Positions 18,302 to 28,659 of a DNA stretch of 64,000 bases are shown piece by piece. This stretch comes from Euglena gracilis. Taxonomy: Eukaryota; Euglenida; Euglenophyceae; Euglenales. Location: NCBI GenBank assembly GCA_039621445.1, contig CP154956.1:79418474-79482473 (forward strand), read 5' to 3'. The first letter of the stretch is position 1. Every line of letters begins with the position of its first letter. The position numbers and the translations under genes were made by a program. The notes under the pieces are model-generated. The model made no database searches, was not told the DNA's origin, and saw only the letters and a program-made list of their open reading frames with translations.

Positions 18302-19027
18302 GTGGCTGACGCTTTAATACAATTTTTCCAATTTTACAAGGCCCAAGCCCGTAATGTATGTAGTGCAATGCTTTTGATTCCTGGGTTTGGTGGGCTAAGA
18401 TTACACACCCCGTTGACCCCATACAAGAGGCTTTGGAACCAAAATCTGGAGAAGTATGGGTCATTTTGGGATCCCCACCCAATCCTCCTGGGGCTGGCCA
18501 AGGCCCCAATGCCCACTGATATTTGTACATTACGTACACAGCTTTTTTTTTGCTCACGAATCCTCTGTTTATACAGGTCCTCTGACTTGGCACAAGTCAG
18601 ACGTACCACCAGTGTGCTGGGTAGGGCACCCTATATAAAAATTAAGTGTAAATGCCAGACGTTTCACAAGTGGGAGAGGGTGGTGTCCATTCCCCAATGG
18701 CCACAAATAAGCCCCTTTCATTTAATGATGTCTTATGTGGCTGCCACACATTCATTCGTCAGATCTGGGGCCCCCCCTTCTGATTTCATTAAAAACCCCC
18801 TTCAGGGCCAAAAGTGCAGACACCGTTGCTTCTATCACAAAAGAATTTTTGGCCCAAAATGGGGTAACCCCCAGGTGTGGGGGGCCCACTCCACCAGAGA
18901 GGCAGGGGTTGGTTTGCTAAAAAAAATGGGCCTTTCCGTCCAAGAAATTTGTGAAATCGGCCAGTGGAGGGGGGTGGAGGCTTTTACAGCCCACTATCAA
19001 AGACTGGCTGCCCAAGGTGCCCTGTAA
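18302..19027 (+). CDS. Tyrosine recombinase of the DIRS element (copy A)
   Basis: One open frame of 241 codons. The C-terminal block 'HSTREAGVGLLKKMG', 'EIGQWRG' and 'AHYQRLAAQG' supplies the His-x-x-Arg, the Trp in place of the second His, and the nucleophile Tyr of the tyrosine recombinase family. The upstream Arg box is not clear. The role in the family is integration of circular cDNA without target duplication. In copy B the same gene is split into three frames by indels at 49440-49480 and in C-runs. Confidence 0.75.
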   Translation: MADALIQFFQFYKAQARNVCSAMLLIPGFGGLRLHTPLTPYKRLWNQNLEKYGSFWDPHPILLGLAKAPMPTDICTLRTQLFFCSRILCLYRSSDLAQVRRTTSVLGRAPYIKIKCKCQTFHKWERVVSIPQWPQISPFHLMMSYVAATHSFVRSGAPPSDFIKNPLQGQKCRHRCFYHKRIFGPKWGNPQVWGAHSTREAGVGLLKKMGLSVQEICEIGQWRGVEAFTAHYQRLAAQGAL

Positions 19028-19063
19028 AACCCCCTTGCCCCCCTACTTTCAGTGCACAATCTG

Positions 19064-19410
19064 GACTCACAAGGACGAAGTGCGGAGCCCTAGGTGTCTC
19101 GCACTCCCTCGAGGCAGACCGACAAGGGAGGAAGGGTCACCGAGGGCGAATCAAAAAGACCCTGTGAGCCTGACCTCCCCACCCGTAAAAGAAAATTAGT
19201 CTTCAAAAGCCCTCGGTCAGAAAATGGGGGCTGGGGGGGGGGGGGGCAGAGGGGGGTGACCCCCCCCAGGGGCAAGAAGTCACGTCGCCAAGTCGGAGCA
19301 GCATCGTCAGCCAACTCCGGCGAGGCGGCACTAAGTGGGAGGTTCTAACCAAGCGAATCAATCAATCTAAACAACACCGCCGGCGAGCAAGGCATGGCCT
19401 CACAAGGACT
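19064..19410 (-). repeat. DIRS terminal module 3, inverted (copy A)
   Basis: Reverse complement of module 2 in two blocks (19064-19165 and about 19300-19410) with about 130 bp of unrelated G-rich sequence between. Starts about 40 bp after the recombinase stop and so is the right inverted terminal repeat. Confidence 0.7.
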
Positions 19411-19590
19411 TTGTGCTTCGCCCTCGGTGTCCCTTCCTCCCTTTTCGGTCTGCCTCGAGGGAGTACGAGACCATGCCTTGCTCGCCGGCGGTCTGCTGTG
19501 ATTGTTTTGGCGGTCTGCGCTTAGTGCCTTTTTCGCCGGAGTTTGCTGGTTATTAACTTGCCCTTCGACACCCAGGAGGAATGAAAAGAG
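19399..19590 (+). repeat. Extra DIRS terminal module, direct (copy A)
   Basis: Abuts module 3 head to head and runs in the same direction as module 2 ('ctttgtgcttcgccctcggt' to 'ttcgacacccaggaggaatg'). After about 19590 the sequence leaves the element, so this is a solo end or the start of a truncated second element. Confidence 0.65.
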
Positions 19591-19609
19591 TTCATGAACG
19601 AACGTTGGC

Positions 19610-19870
19610 AAAAAAAACAACACGCTGAATACTTGAGGAAGGTATCCCCCACCCCTGTATGGTGGCCCATGCACCGCAAATGGTACACCTAGAGGCATTT
19701 TGGGCGCCGGTAGGCTGCCTCGGTGACCTGGTCAAGGTTGCATGCTGGACAGGTGCAGGTATCATATAAAGGTCTCAGAATGTGCAGGGCGTTCAAAGCA
19801 GCGACTTGTGCTGTGCACCCTCACCGAAAGCGACGAAGGAAGATGGAGGGCGGTTGCCTGTGGCTGGGCT
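19610..19870 (-). pseudogene. Degenerate PHD-finger paralogue (copy A)
   Basis: Minus-strand sequence parallels the intact finger at 19932-20321: 'TCPACNLDQVTEAAY' then 'HLRCMGHHTG'. The third zinc Cys is Arg and an in-frame TAG follows 'PKCL'. The segment 19813-19850 matches the intact unit only as its reverse complement, so a short inversion occurred. Non-functional. Confidence 0.6.
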
Positions 19871-19931
19871 GCGTCCGCACCGTCCTTCGTGCTGGGTCAT
19901 GTACTGGTGGTTGGGGGGGGGGGGTGGCTAG

Positions 19932-20321
19932 TCACGAACAGACCCCCATGGGGTACTCGATCACGCTGGCTGCTGGCCTCTTCTCCACCATGGAACAGTG
20001 GTGGCAGGTTTTCTGTACCTGATTTGGGGGGGCCACCCCGGTGTAGTGACCCATGCACCGCACATGGTGCACTGAGCGGCACTTGGTGCACCGGCAGGCC
20101 GCTTCGCATGACATGCCAAGTTTGCAGGCTGGACACAAACTTCCGTCGTGAAGTGGGCGGAGGATGCTCAGGGCGTGGAGAGCAGCGGCCTGTGCTGTGC
20201 ACTCCTCGTCCCCCCCGCTCCACCATCCTTCGTCGGTTTCGGTGAGGGAGGACGTCGGGCTGTGCTCAACAAAAGCCCCTGCTTTCCTGAGTGCAGCAGC
20301 TCCCCCCTTGAGCACATCCAC
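19932..20321 (-). CDS. PHD-type zinc finger exon (copy A)
   Basis: The minus-strand frame opens right after TAG (acceptor-like 'gaattag') and runs 129 codons to TGA 19932. It holds C-x2-C-x11-C-x2-C-x4-H-x2-C-x16-C-x2-C ('CPACKLG', 'CTKCRSVHHVRC', 'CHHC'), the C4HC3 spacing of a PHD finger. PHD fingers bind histone tails in chromatin proteins and also occur in some transposon proteins. No ATG begins it, so it is probably one exon. It abuts the DIRS end; the copy B sequence is identical. Whether it belongs to a host gene or an element is open. Confidence 0.6.
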   Translation of the reverse strand: MDVLKGGAAALRKAGAFVEHSPTSSLTETDEGWWSGGDEECTAQAAALHALSILRPLHDGSLCPACKLGMSCEAACRCTKCRSVHHVRCMGHYTGVAPPNQVQKTCHHCSMVEKRPAASVIEYPMGVCS

Positions 20322-20552
20322 CTAATTCACACGGTTGTGCAACATTAGGTAGTACTGGTCAAGGTTGTGATGCGTTTTCTAGCGCCCCCGCCCCGGAACA
20401 AATTTTTGGTGACCGACGCAGCAAGCATGGTAATGATTGGCCATTGGGACCATACAACAGTGTTGTAAAAGGATTCTTATAGTCCAGTACATGTGTGCCA
20501 CCATACCACCGGACGCCAAGGTACACCACCCCCCCACCCCCCCACCCACTCA

Positions 20553-20554
<2 letters not shown>

Positions 20555-20590
<36 letters not shown>
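20555..20590 (+). repeat. (CA)n microsatellite
   Basis: About 17 CA units just upstream of the exon at 20617. Confidence 0.95.
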
Positions 20591-20616
20591 CACCACACAC
20601 GACGTTTTCGTTGCAG

Positions 20617-20843
20617 CCAGCCCCGCGTGGCTCCAAACTTCTGCTTCGGGCTCGGTCTCAGCTCCGGGAGGGGCGGGCCGCGGCGTCCCTGCCGGGGCCA
20701 GAGCCGGAGGCGCTGTTCGCGGACAACGTGGTGCGGGACAACGCCCTGGGCCCCGCAGCGGCGTGCTGGGCGGAGTACGGGCCCGACCTGCCCGCCCCTC
20801 TGCTGCGCTGCCCCACGGGGTGTCTGGCCCCGGCATGGGGCTC
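20617..20843 (+). CDS. Candidate exon, unknown protein
   Basis: Acceptor 'gttttcgttgcag' and donor 'GGCTC|GTGAGA' bound 227 nt in phase 0, ending in phase 2. It reads 'PEPEALFADNVVRDNALGPA' and then 'CWAEYGPDLPAPLLRCPTGC', GC-rich with three cysteines near the end. An alternative donor 'ACGGG|GTGTCT' would end it at 20819. No family recognised. Confidence 0.45.
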
Positions 20844-20849
20844 GTGAGA

Positions 20850-21900
20850 AACGGTTCCTCATCAGTGTTGTGACGGCTGGTGCGCTCCAAAAAGATCAAT
20901 TTTTTGCATTTTTTTTGCCAATTATTTGCCCCAGAAATGCCAAAATGGCATTTTTGGCCGTTTTGGGGGGACATTTATTTTTAATTTCTTCCACCCAACC
21001 CTCGCGCCAGGCATTTTTTAGAAGAAATCTGCGTAGAGGAATCGCAAATGACCGTGCGTCCATGAACGCCGGTTCGGGCGGGAAGCCAGAACCCCTGCTG
21101 GCTGAAAATTTCCCCTCCTTGAAAATCCCCCCTGAAATTGTCCCGATTTTGGCAGTTCTACCTTATGCTTCCAGGGGTCCGAAAATTCCCCCCAGAAAAT
21201 GCCCAGTCCCCCCCCCAAAAGTCAACAAAAAAGACGTGAGGGAAGGGCTTTTTGGAAGGAGGACTTTTGCCTCTTTGATTTTTTGCCCTTGTAAACCATC
21301 ATTGGTGCTCTTTATTTAAGCACCACCCTGAAACAAATGTTGTAGTCCAATGCAAAATTTCATTTTGCATTTTTTTGTGCACCAACAGGTGCTATGTCCA
21401 TCTTGGGTCATCTGGACCGCGCCACTGTTTAGGTGGGAGGGGTACCCCCTACCTGGATCTGGGGGGTGGGGTCCGACCAGGGTTTGAATAGTGCTGAGCT
21501 CTTAATATGCGCGCAAACGCGCATTTTTGATGCCCTATATGAACTGGGTCCTTGAATGGACCCTCCAGGGAAACGCTGACAGGCGCCGCGCGAGCGGCGT
21601 GATAACAAAAAAACCACGTGATTATTTTTACGATTACAATTACGATTATCATTATGAGTACGTTTCACAATACGAAACTGTCAGGGATTTAGGCCCAATG
21701 CTGGGCAGCTGGGGGGAGGGTGAAAAATGGGGAACGGGAAAGGCAACGTCACATTTACGGGGGGATGCTGGGCACCTCTGAACAGTTGGGTATGCGGCCC
21801 AGGTGCATTTATCCAGCGTTCGCACTGCCCCTTTAAAGGGTATCATCAGCTTGGGTTTCCCCGGCTCTGGGTACCGGAGACCTCTGTCTTTGCAGAGGCG
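20850..21900 (+). other. Non-coding stretch
   Basis: T-rich and C-run sequence without a convincing exon. 21481-21512 is one arm of an inverted repeat whose partner is 24388-24423. Confidence 0.45.
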
Positions 21901-22725
21901 GATTTAGCGGGGGGGGGGGACAATCGCCAATGCGATGTCCATTCTCTGGGTGCACAGTGTGCCGTCATGTGTAGGCGGTGGAATGATGAATGTTTCCCCC
22001 CCAAAATGGCCATCCATCCCTCACCAACAGACGACTGCACAATGTGCACACAGAGCTTTCAAAAGGCATTGCTAGTTGCCTCCCTCCCAAAGACCATTCC
22101 TCCAGTGTGAACACAAGACTGGTGTCCCCCCCCTTTGGCCATCATTCCACTGCTTTCCCATGAATGCACTATGTGCACCCAGATGATGAAAATGCACCTC
22201 CCCCCGGGACCACCGACAATGCCATTTCCAATGTTGGGGTCAGTGTGTGGTGTTTTGTCGGCAGTGGATTGATGGTCTATGGGGAGCGGGCAACTGGAAA
22301 TGCTATTTGCCTTCTCTGTGCACACGGTGCATTCCTGTGAAGGCAGTGGAATGATGGCCATAGGGGGGGGGGGGCAGTGGCAATGGATTCTGAGGCTGCA
22401 CATTGTGCGGTGTTGTGTACACAGTGGATTAATGGCCATTAGGGGGGGGGTGGCAACTGACAATGCTTTTTCCATCCTCTGAGTGCACACAGGGCAGTCC
22501 TGCATAGGTTGTGGAACGATGGCCAATTGGGGTGGACCACGGATAATGCCATTTCTGTTCTCTGGATGCAAAATGTGCAGTCTTTTGTCAGCAGTGGAAT
22601 AATGGCCTATTGGGGGGGTAAACCGGAAATGCCATTTCCATCCCTGGTACACACAGTGCACTGATGTGTAGGAAATGGAAATGCCTTCTCTGGATGCACA
22701 CGGTGCATTCCTGTGAAGGCGGTGT
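21900..22725. repeat. Roughly 100-bp satellite, partly inverted
   Basis: Diverged units share 'ggcagtggaatgatggcc', a G-run, and 'tgcacacagtgca'. Units at about 21905-21990 and 22215-22725 run forward; two units between (about 22000-22200) are reverse complements ('ggccatcattccactgc'). Confidence 0.8.
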
Positions 22726-22727
22726 AA

Positions 22728-22993
22728 AAAAACGCACATTTTCGGCCAAAAAAAACAGTTTTTCTGGGTCCGGGAGGCCAAAAAAACATCGTTTTGGGCA
22801 AAAAAAAATTCAATTTTTTCGACTTTTTTGACCTGGTTTTGACCCAAAGTCAATGGGTTGGCGGCCCAAAACGGGGCGCTGGCGGGTCGAAAAATGCTCA
22901 TTTTCGGCTCAAAAACAGTTTTTCTGGGTCCGGGAGGCCCAAAAACATCGTTTCGGGCAAAAAAAAATTCGATTTTTTTTTTCCGACTTTTTT
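22728..22993 (-). repeat. A/T-run tandem repeat, inverted partner of 23868-24320
   Basis: Two units of about 140 bp containing 'cagtttttctgggtccggga' and 'aacatcgtttcgggcaaaaa'. The same words appear as reverse complements at 23868-24320. Confidence 0.8.
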
Positions 22994-23158
22994 GACCCAT
23001 GATGGCCATGATGGGTCATGATGGCCATCATGGGTCATGATGGCCATCATGGGTCATGATGCGCATCATGGGTCATGATGCGTGTCATGGGGCATGATGG
23101 CCATCATGGGTCATGATGCGCATGATGGGTCATGATGGGCATCATTGGTCATGGGTCA
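22994..23158. repeat. 19-bp self-complementary minisatellite
   Basis: About eight copies of 'atggccatcatgggtcatg' variants; each contains the palindrome 'atgatggccatcat', so the array can fold on itself. Confidence 0.9.
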
Positions 23159-23181
23159 GGGGGGGAGGGGGGGGGCGCTGA

Positions 23182-24476
23182 GCTCTTATCCCTTTATGGG
23201 TAAGAGCGAAGCTTACACCTGGGGGAAAACCCCCCCGAAACCCCCCCCCCGGGGCCACCTCGGAAACCGGCAGATTATCACCATGATCCCGGCCTCGTTC
23301 CCGGAAAAAATTTTTCCAGTCGCGAGCGACTGGATTCCTAGTTTCCGAATCACCTGGGTTTGACCCCCAACTCCCCGCCAGGCCCGAGTTATTCACGCGT
23401 GAAGGGGTCCAAACTGGGTAGGATTGGCCCGCCCCCTTTTTAAGCCACCCCCCCCTTGGACTCTGCCATTTCGGCCAAAGAATGTCGATTTTCAAAATAT
23501 CTCCAAAATGAAGCCAGATCAAAGGAAATGTCCGGAGACCTAATTTGAAGCCCTTGGAACCCCATCTGCTGGCATTTTGGATGGAAGCCCCATCTGCTGG
23601 CATTTTGATTTCCCCGCAACTCCCTGCCGGCCCGAGATATGCCGGTTTTCGGCCAACGGGCTATTTCGTACATTTTTTCCACTGTCCGACTTTGCCCAAA
23701 ATTCGGCCAAAAATCAATATTTTCAAAATTTCTCCAAAATGAAGCAAAATCAAAGAAATGTCCGGAGACCTAATTTGAAGCCCTTGGAACACTCCATCTA
23801 CCGGTATTTTGCTTTCCCCGCAACTGTTCGCGTAGCCCGAGATACGGCTGTTTTTTTCGAAGAAAAAAATTGCCCGAAACGATGTTTTTTGGGCCTCCCG
23901 GACCCAGAAAACTGTTTTTGGGCCGAAAATGAGCCTGTTTCGACCCTCCAGCGACCCGTTTTGCTCCGCCAACACATTGGTTTTGGGTCATTTTCGGGTC
24001 AAAAAAAGTTTTCGGGTCAACAAAAGTCGGAACGAAAAAAAAGAAAAGAAAAAAAAAACAAAAAAAAATTTTGCCCAAAACGATGTTTTTGGGCCTCCCA
24101 AACCCAGAAAAACTGTTTTTGGGCCGAAAATGAGCGTTTTTCGCCTCGCCAGCGCCCCGTTTTGGGCTGTCAACCCACTCACTTCCGGTCATTTTTGGGT
24201 CAAAAAAGTCGAAACAATCGAAAAAAATTTTCGCTCAAAGCGCTGTTTTTTGGCTATCCAGACCCGGAAAAGGTATATTTTGAGCCAAAAATGCCCTGTT
24301 TCGGGCACAAAACCTTTGCATTTCTGTCAACAGAGCTCCATGGAGTGCGCCGGTTTATATGGGGGTGTCAATGAAGGGGTGGGTGAGCGCTTATTAAGAG
24401 CTCAGCATTATTCAAAACCTGGTTTTCCCCCAGGGGTAAGCTTCGCTCTTACCCATAAAGAGATAAGAGCTCAGCG
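23182..24476. repeat. Long inverted repeat pair around tandem repeats
   Basis: 23182-23233 ('cttatccctttatgggtaag' and on) is matched in inverted orientation by about 24427-24476 ('gcttcgctcttacccataaa'). Another pair, 21481-21512 and 24388-24423, shares 'gctgagctcttaata'. Between the arms lie two direct repeats of about 231 bp (from about 23466 and 23698) and the inverted A/T-run units. This may be the ends of a fold-back element. Confidence 0.6.
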
Positions 24477-24479
24477 ACC

Positions 24480-25377
24480 CCTCCATATGCCCTTCCTGAT
24501 ATTGAATCGCCCTCAAGCCCTCCCTTTGCGGCGAGGTGAGTCTCGTTCTCTGGTTGTGAGGCCAGAGGGGTGTCGCCACTGCTCATGGATTTTTCAACCC
24601 AAGCGGTCGTCGTTCGCAGTATGCTTTGTGAGGCCACATCGGGATTGGGTCAGCGATACAGCTTGAGACATTCCGCGTGCGAAAGAAACAGAGCAATTTC
24701 GCCACTCAGTTCATTTCCTGCAGCTTGGCAGAGGTATCTCGGGTTGATAAAAAGATAGAGAGAAAAGAAAACGAAACATGCCATGCTTTTGGCAAAGTTG
24801 GTTGAAACCCAGTTTGTCCAATGTGAATAATGTTTTGCGAATAAACGGTTCGCATTGTAAGGAAGTCACAACCTCGCAATTGTTTTTGACATATTTCTGA
24901 GATACCCAAACAGACCCAAACAGACCCAAACCGTATTATTTAATTTCGGCTTTCATCATAATGGTTTCCAAAACGCGAAGCGGAGTTGATGGTCTGATTT
25001 TTTGGTATATTTCTCAAATGTCGGCCCAGTCCAAAAGCCAAGTGTCCATTGCAGAAGGGTGTCGAGAGAGATTTGGGGGCAGCTCATCCATTCCGACAGA
25101 TAATTCCATCATCGGCAACCGCTGCGACTCTGCGCAGATTCGCAGCATTCAGGGGTTGAAATGCATCAATTCACCTTCGTCCATTTTGGCAGCTACAGGT
25201 TTTGAACGTAGTGAGTAACACACCATATTTTTGCATCCGACCAGAAATGGAAGACGCTGTCAGAGTCAGAAAATGAGTAACAAAAATCGAAAAAATACAG
25301 CGGTATAATATAGTGTTAAACAAAAACAAAATATAAAAGAAACAGTATAATAATAAGTTATGAACGTATTAAAACAG
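24480..25377. other. Stretch with only weak coding hints
   Basis: A 44-codon ATG frame on the minus strand (25148-25014, 'MELSVGMDELPPNLSRHPSA') and minus-strand pieces near 24800 look protein-like, but no splice context supports them. Nothing else seen. Confidence 0.25.
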
Positions 25378-25524
25378 TCATCCCCTGGTGGGGAAGTGGC
25401 GTTGTTCCTGCTGGTGGCCAACAACGTTGTCGACTTCGTGAACAACCAGGTGGTGAAGAATTACGGCACGCTGACCGTGCAGCGCCGGGAAACGAAGGTG
25501 GAGTCCTGGGAGCACGAGCCACAG
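25378..25524 (+). CDS. Candidate exon, unknown protein
   Basis: 147 nt, phase 0 at both ends, between an acceptor 'ttaaaacag' and donor 'CACAG|GTGTGT'. It reads 'EVALFLLVANNVVDFVNNQV' then 'TLTVQRRETKVESWEHEPQ': a short hydrophobic strand and a charged segment with the look of an extracellular or luminal domain. Phase-compatible with the exon at 26984. Confidence 0.55.
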
Positions 25525-26154
25525 GTGTGTATTGTTGCATGTCTCCACCCAAGAACACATGCAGTTTTGTGCGACATGTTTTTGTGGTTGGCTGGCAACA
25601 CTCAGAACCAGGCATTCATGAAATGTGTGTGCCAAAAAAGGTGTTAACATCATATATTACATTCACATTATATGTAATTCCCCTCAAAGCCGCAAAAGCC
25701 GGAAACCAGAGATTTTTTTTAAGTTTTGTGACCAGGGGGGGGGGGGTCTCGGCCGAGCCCTCCCCACTGGGGGGGTCGGGCTGAGTGGGTGCCCGCCAGA
25801 GGCGGGGTTCTCTTCTTTTTTCGACACGAAGTACTGAAAATAATTTTTGGACCCCAAAATTGACCCCCCAAAAGTGTGCCCCCCACCCCCCCACCCTGGG
25901 GTGGGTGGGTCCGGACCCCCCTGGGTCCTAAGAAACAAACCCTCTGCGGGAAACTCAACTCTATTTGTATAATTTTTTTCTTCCCTCTTTCTTTGTGCCC
26001 TCATCCCCTGCCTTACAGCTGTTCTCAGAGGAACACACTTGACTTTCGGGTTTTCTGTTCATATTTCCCAAATTGGAGCAAGGCAGGCACACGCTTTTTG
26101 TTCACATCTTCTCCGTGTTTCTGTCTGTGTTATCGCCTTTGGCTGAATTCGTTG
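25525..26154 (+). other. Intron-like stretch
   Basis: Contains a G/C-run patch (25733-25925) and no supported exon. Confidence 0.4.
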
Positions 26155-26952
<798 letters not shown>

Positions 26953-26983
26953 GCCGCCGCCGGGTCGCATCCCTACCGCCCAG

Positions 26984-27064
26984 CCCTTCCACTTCGCGGC
27001 CAACGCGTGCCTCCACAACGCCTTCTTCGGCGTCTTCCTCCGCATCCCCGAGCGCCCGGCGGAG
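26984..27064 (+). CDS. Candidate 27-codon exon
   Basis: 81 nt, phase 0 at both ends, between 'ctaccgcccag' and donor 'GGAG|GTGCGC'. Reads 'FHFAANACLHNAFFGVFLRI'. It lies 35 bp after the GT array. Could join 25378-25524 in frame. No family recognised. Confidence 0.5.
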
Positions 27065-27966
27065 GTGCGCAGGGCCCCGCCCGCGGCGTTGGGGCATTCT
27101 CATTGGCCTGCCATCCCCCCAAAAAGCATTGTGAATGCGGATCGCATGGCACACAGCTGTGTGTGGACGCCCCCAGACCATATCTTCATTTGACATTTGT
27201 GTGGCCCCGGGGGTTGGGTGGGTTTTCGTGAGTGGGGGTGGGTTGGGCTGCTGGACCCGGGGGGGGGGGGGGCGCCTTGGGTCAGTCCGGCCGAAGGCCA
27301 GTCTGGAAAAAGATTATTCAAGGTTGTTCAGCTGGTTGTAGGTGGGTTTTTGGGTGAATTTGTGGGGAGTTGACCCCACAGGGGGGGGGTGTCGTGCGTT
27401 GGTGGGTTTTCGAAAAAGTGGGGGTGGGTCTGGGCCTGGGAAAAAGTGCCCTCCCCGGGGGGTCACTAAGCGAATCTATGCACCACCCCCCCCCCTCTTG
27501 GGGTGGTTGGCCGCCAAAACCTCCCTTTAGTCTTCAACGTCTATAGTCTTCAACGTGGAGGGTGCGGAATAGAGGCAGGCACCTACAGCTAAAATTGCCT
27601 AAAACGGCCGAAAATGGCCGAAAATGGCCTAAAATGGACGAAAATGGCCTGAAATGGGAAAATTTCTATTGCATAACTTTTTTTTGTAAATTATCTGTGT
27701 TCAGAATTCCTCTTTGGGTATGAATTAAAATTTGTTGAGCTTCCCATGGTTTTGATCGAGTATTCATGCATTTTGCATGGATTCACAATCCTTATTACTT
27801 AATAGGGGAAGGTTTGCACACGTTATCATACAGTTTTCGGGACAAAAACGACGCAAAATTGTAATTTTCAGAACCTCCATTCATACCTTAAAATGGCCTC
27901 TAAGGGCCTAAAATGGGGAAAATTTTGGGCTTGGCTGTGGGGGCCTGAACAGGGGGGCTGGGGCAG
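27065..27966 (+). other. Intron-like stretch with 'AAAATGGCCGA' repeats
   Basis: 27598-27655 repeats 'aaaatggccgaaaatggcc' several times; G-runs near 27260 and 27380. No exon supported. Confidence 0.45.
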
Positions 27967-28154
27967 GCGGCGGGGCGCTGTGGCGGACGGGCAACGACCT
28001 CAGCCACAACGAAGTCACCGACGCCAGCACCGTGCAGCAGCCCCTGCTGGAGGTGGTGGGCGGGGACTTCACGCTGCGGCCGCTGCGGCTGGCGGGCAAC
28101 CGCCTCGTGGGGAACGAAGCCCAGGGCCTGCCTTGCCCTCCCCCGGGGTGTGAA
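27967..28154 (+). CDS. Candidate exon, unknown protein
   Basis: Acceptor 'ctggggcag' and donor 'TGTGAA|GTGAGC' enclose 188 nt; an inner donor at 'CGCCTC|GTGGGG' is also possible. Reads 'TGNDLSHNEVTDASTVQQPL' then 'GGDFTLRPLRLAGNRLVGNE', GC-rich. The starting phase (2 leading bases) does not fit the phase-0 end of 26984-27064, so an exon may be missing between them. Confidence 0.5.
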
Positions 28155-28576
28155 GTGAGCGTTGGTTTTGCACAAGAGGGGGGGGGGGTCCAGGCCCCCT
28201 CCCTCCTTGAGCCCTCTGTGCTGGACGAAAAAAATTCTCCAGCGTTGTGCCCCGGGAAAAATGCATTTTTTTGATGCATGGTTTGGTCGATCTTTGAGGG
28301 GGAAAATGATTCTATTGCTTTCCTGCTTCCCCTCCCCACGCCTTTTAAACTTACCTCCCCTGAGGATTCAAATGTTTAAATTTAAACTGTTTTGTAAACT
28401 CCATTCGACACAAAGAGAGCGTTCCTGTTCATGGGGTAATTCAGCTCAAACTTCAGCGTGACCAGCATTGATTGGGCCGTCACTGTTGGGGGTTTTGGAA
28501 GCCTCCATCTGCTGGGGGTCTTGTGGATGTCAAACAAAGTCAGAAGCAAACCCTGTGGGGGGCCTTCTTCTGGCAG

Positions 28577-28659
28577 TGCGGCTACACAGCCAGGCGGTGG
28601 CGACCCAGAACCGGTTTGATAATCCGTATGCAAAGTATGAGCTGGAGTTCACCGGCCAG
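28577..28659 (+). CDS. Candidate exon, unknown protein
   Basis: 83 nt between 'ttcttctggcag' and 'GCCAG|GTGCGT'. Reads 'RLHSQAVATQNRFDNPYAKY' and 'ELEFTGQ'. Two leading bases, ends in phase 0. Unrecognised. Confidence 0.5.

Larger units (their letters stand above)
12630..19410 (+). mobile_element. DIRS-like tyrosine-recombinase retrotransposon, composite (copy A)
   Basis: Plus-strand order: terminal module (inverted part 12634-12700, direct part 12808-12980), gag-like frame, a second terminal module (14363-14607), a second gag-like frame, reverse transcriptase, RNase H, the DIRS-type connecting region, tyrosine recombinase, and an inverted terminal module (19064-19410). No DDE integrase or protease is seen, as expected for DIRS. 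Sequence motif 'gccttgctcgccggcggt' marks each module. The 5' terminal module plus gag is present twice in tandem but pol only once. Frames are broken mostly in homopolymer runs. Copy B is the same element. Confidence 0.8.
1..20414 (+). repeat. Large segmental duplication, copy A
   Basis: The whole stretch recurs in direct orientation at 30171-51327. The first base pairs with 30171, and the match ends at 'tttttggtgacc' (A 20414, B 51327), after which the two sequences are unrelated. The coordinate offset grows from 30170 to 30913, so copy B is about 743 bp longer, mainly through extra blocks near 37.83-38.09, 39.04-39.11, 41.65-41.96 and 42.60-42.75 kb. The left boundary is not visible because the window starts inside the match; the repeated unit may therefore be larger than 20.4 kb. 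Confidence 0.97.

Noticed and set aside
22994-23158. CRISPR-like array of short palindromic repeats
   Set aside because: Units are contiguous with no unique spacers; it is a minisatellite in eukaryotic DNA.
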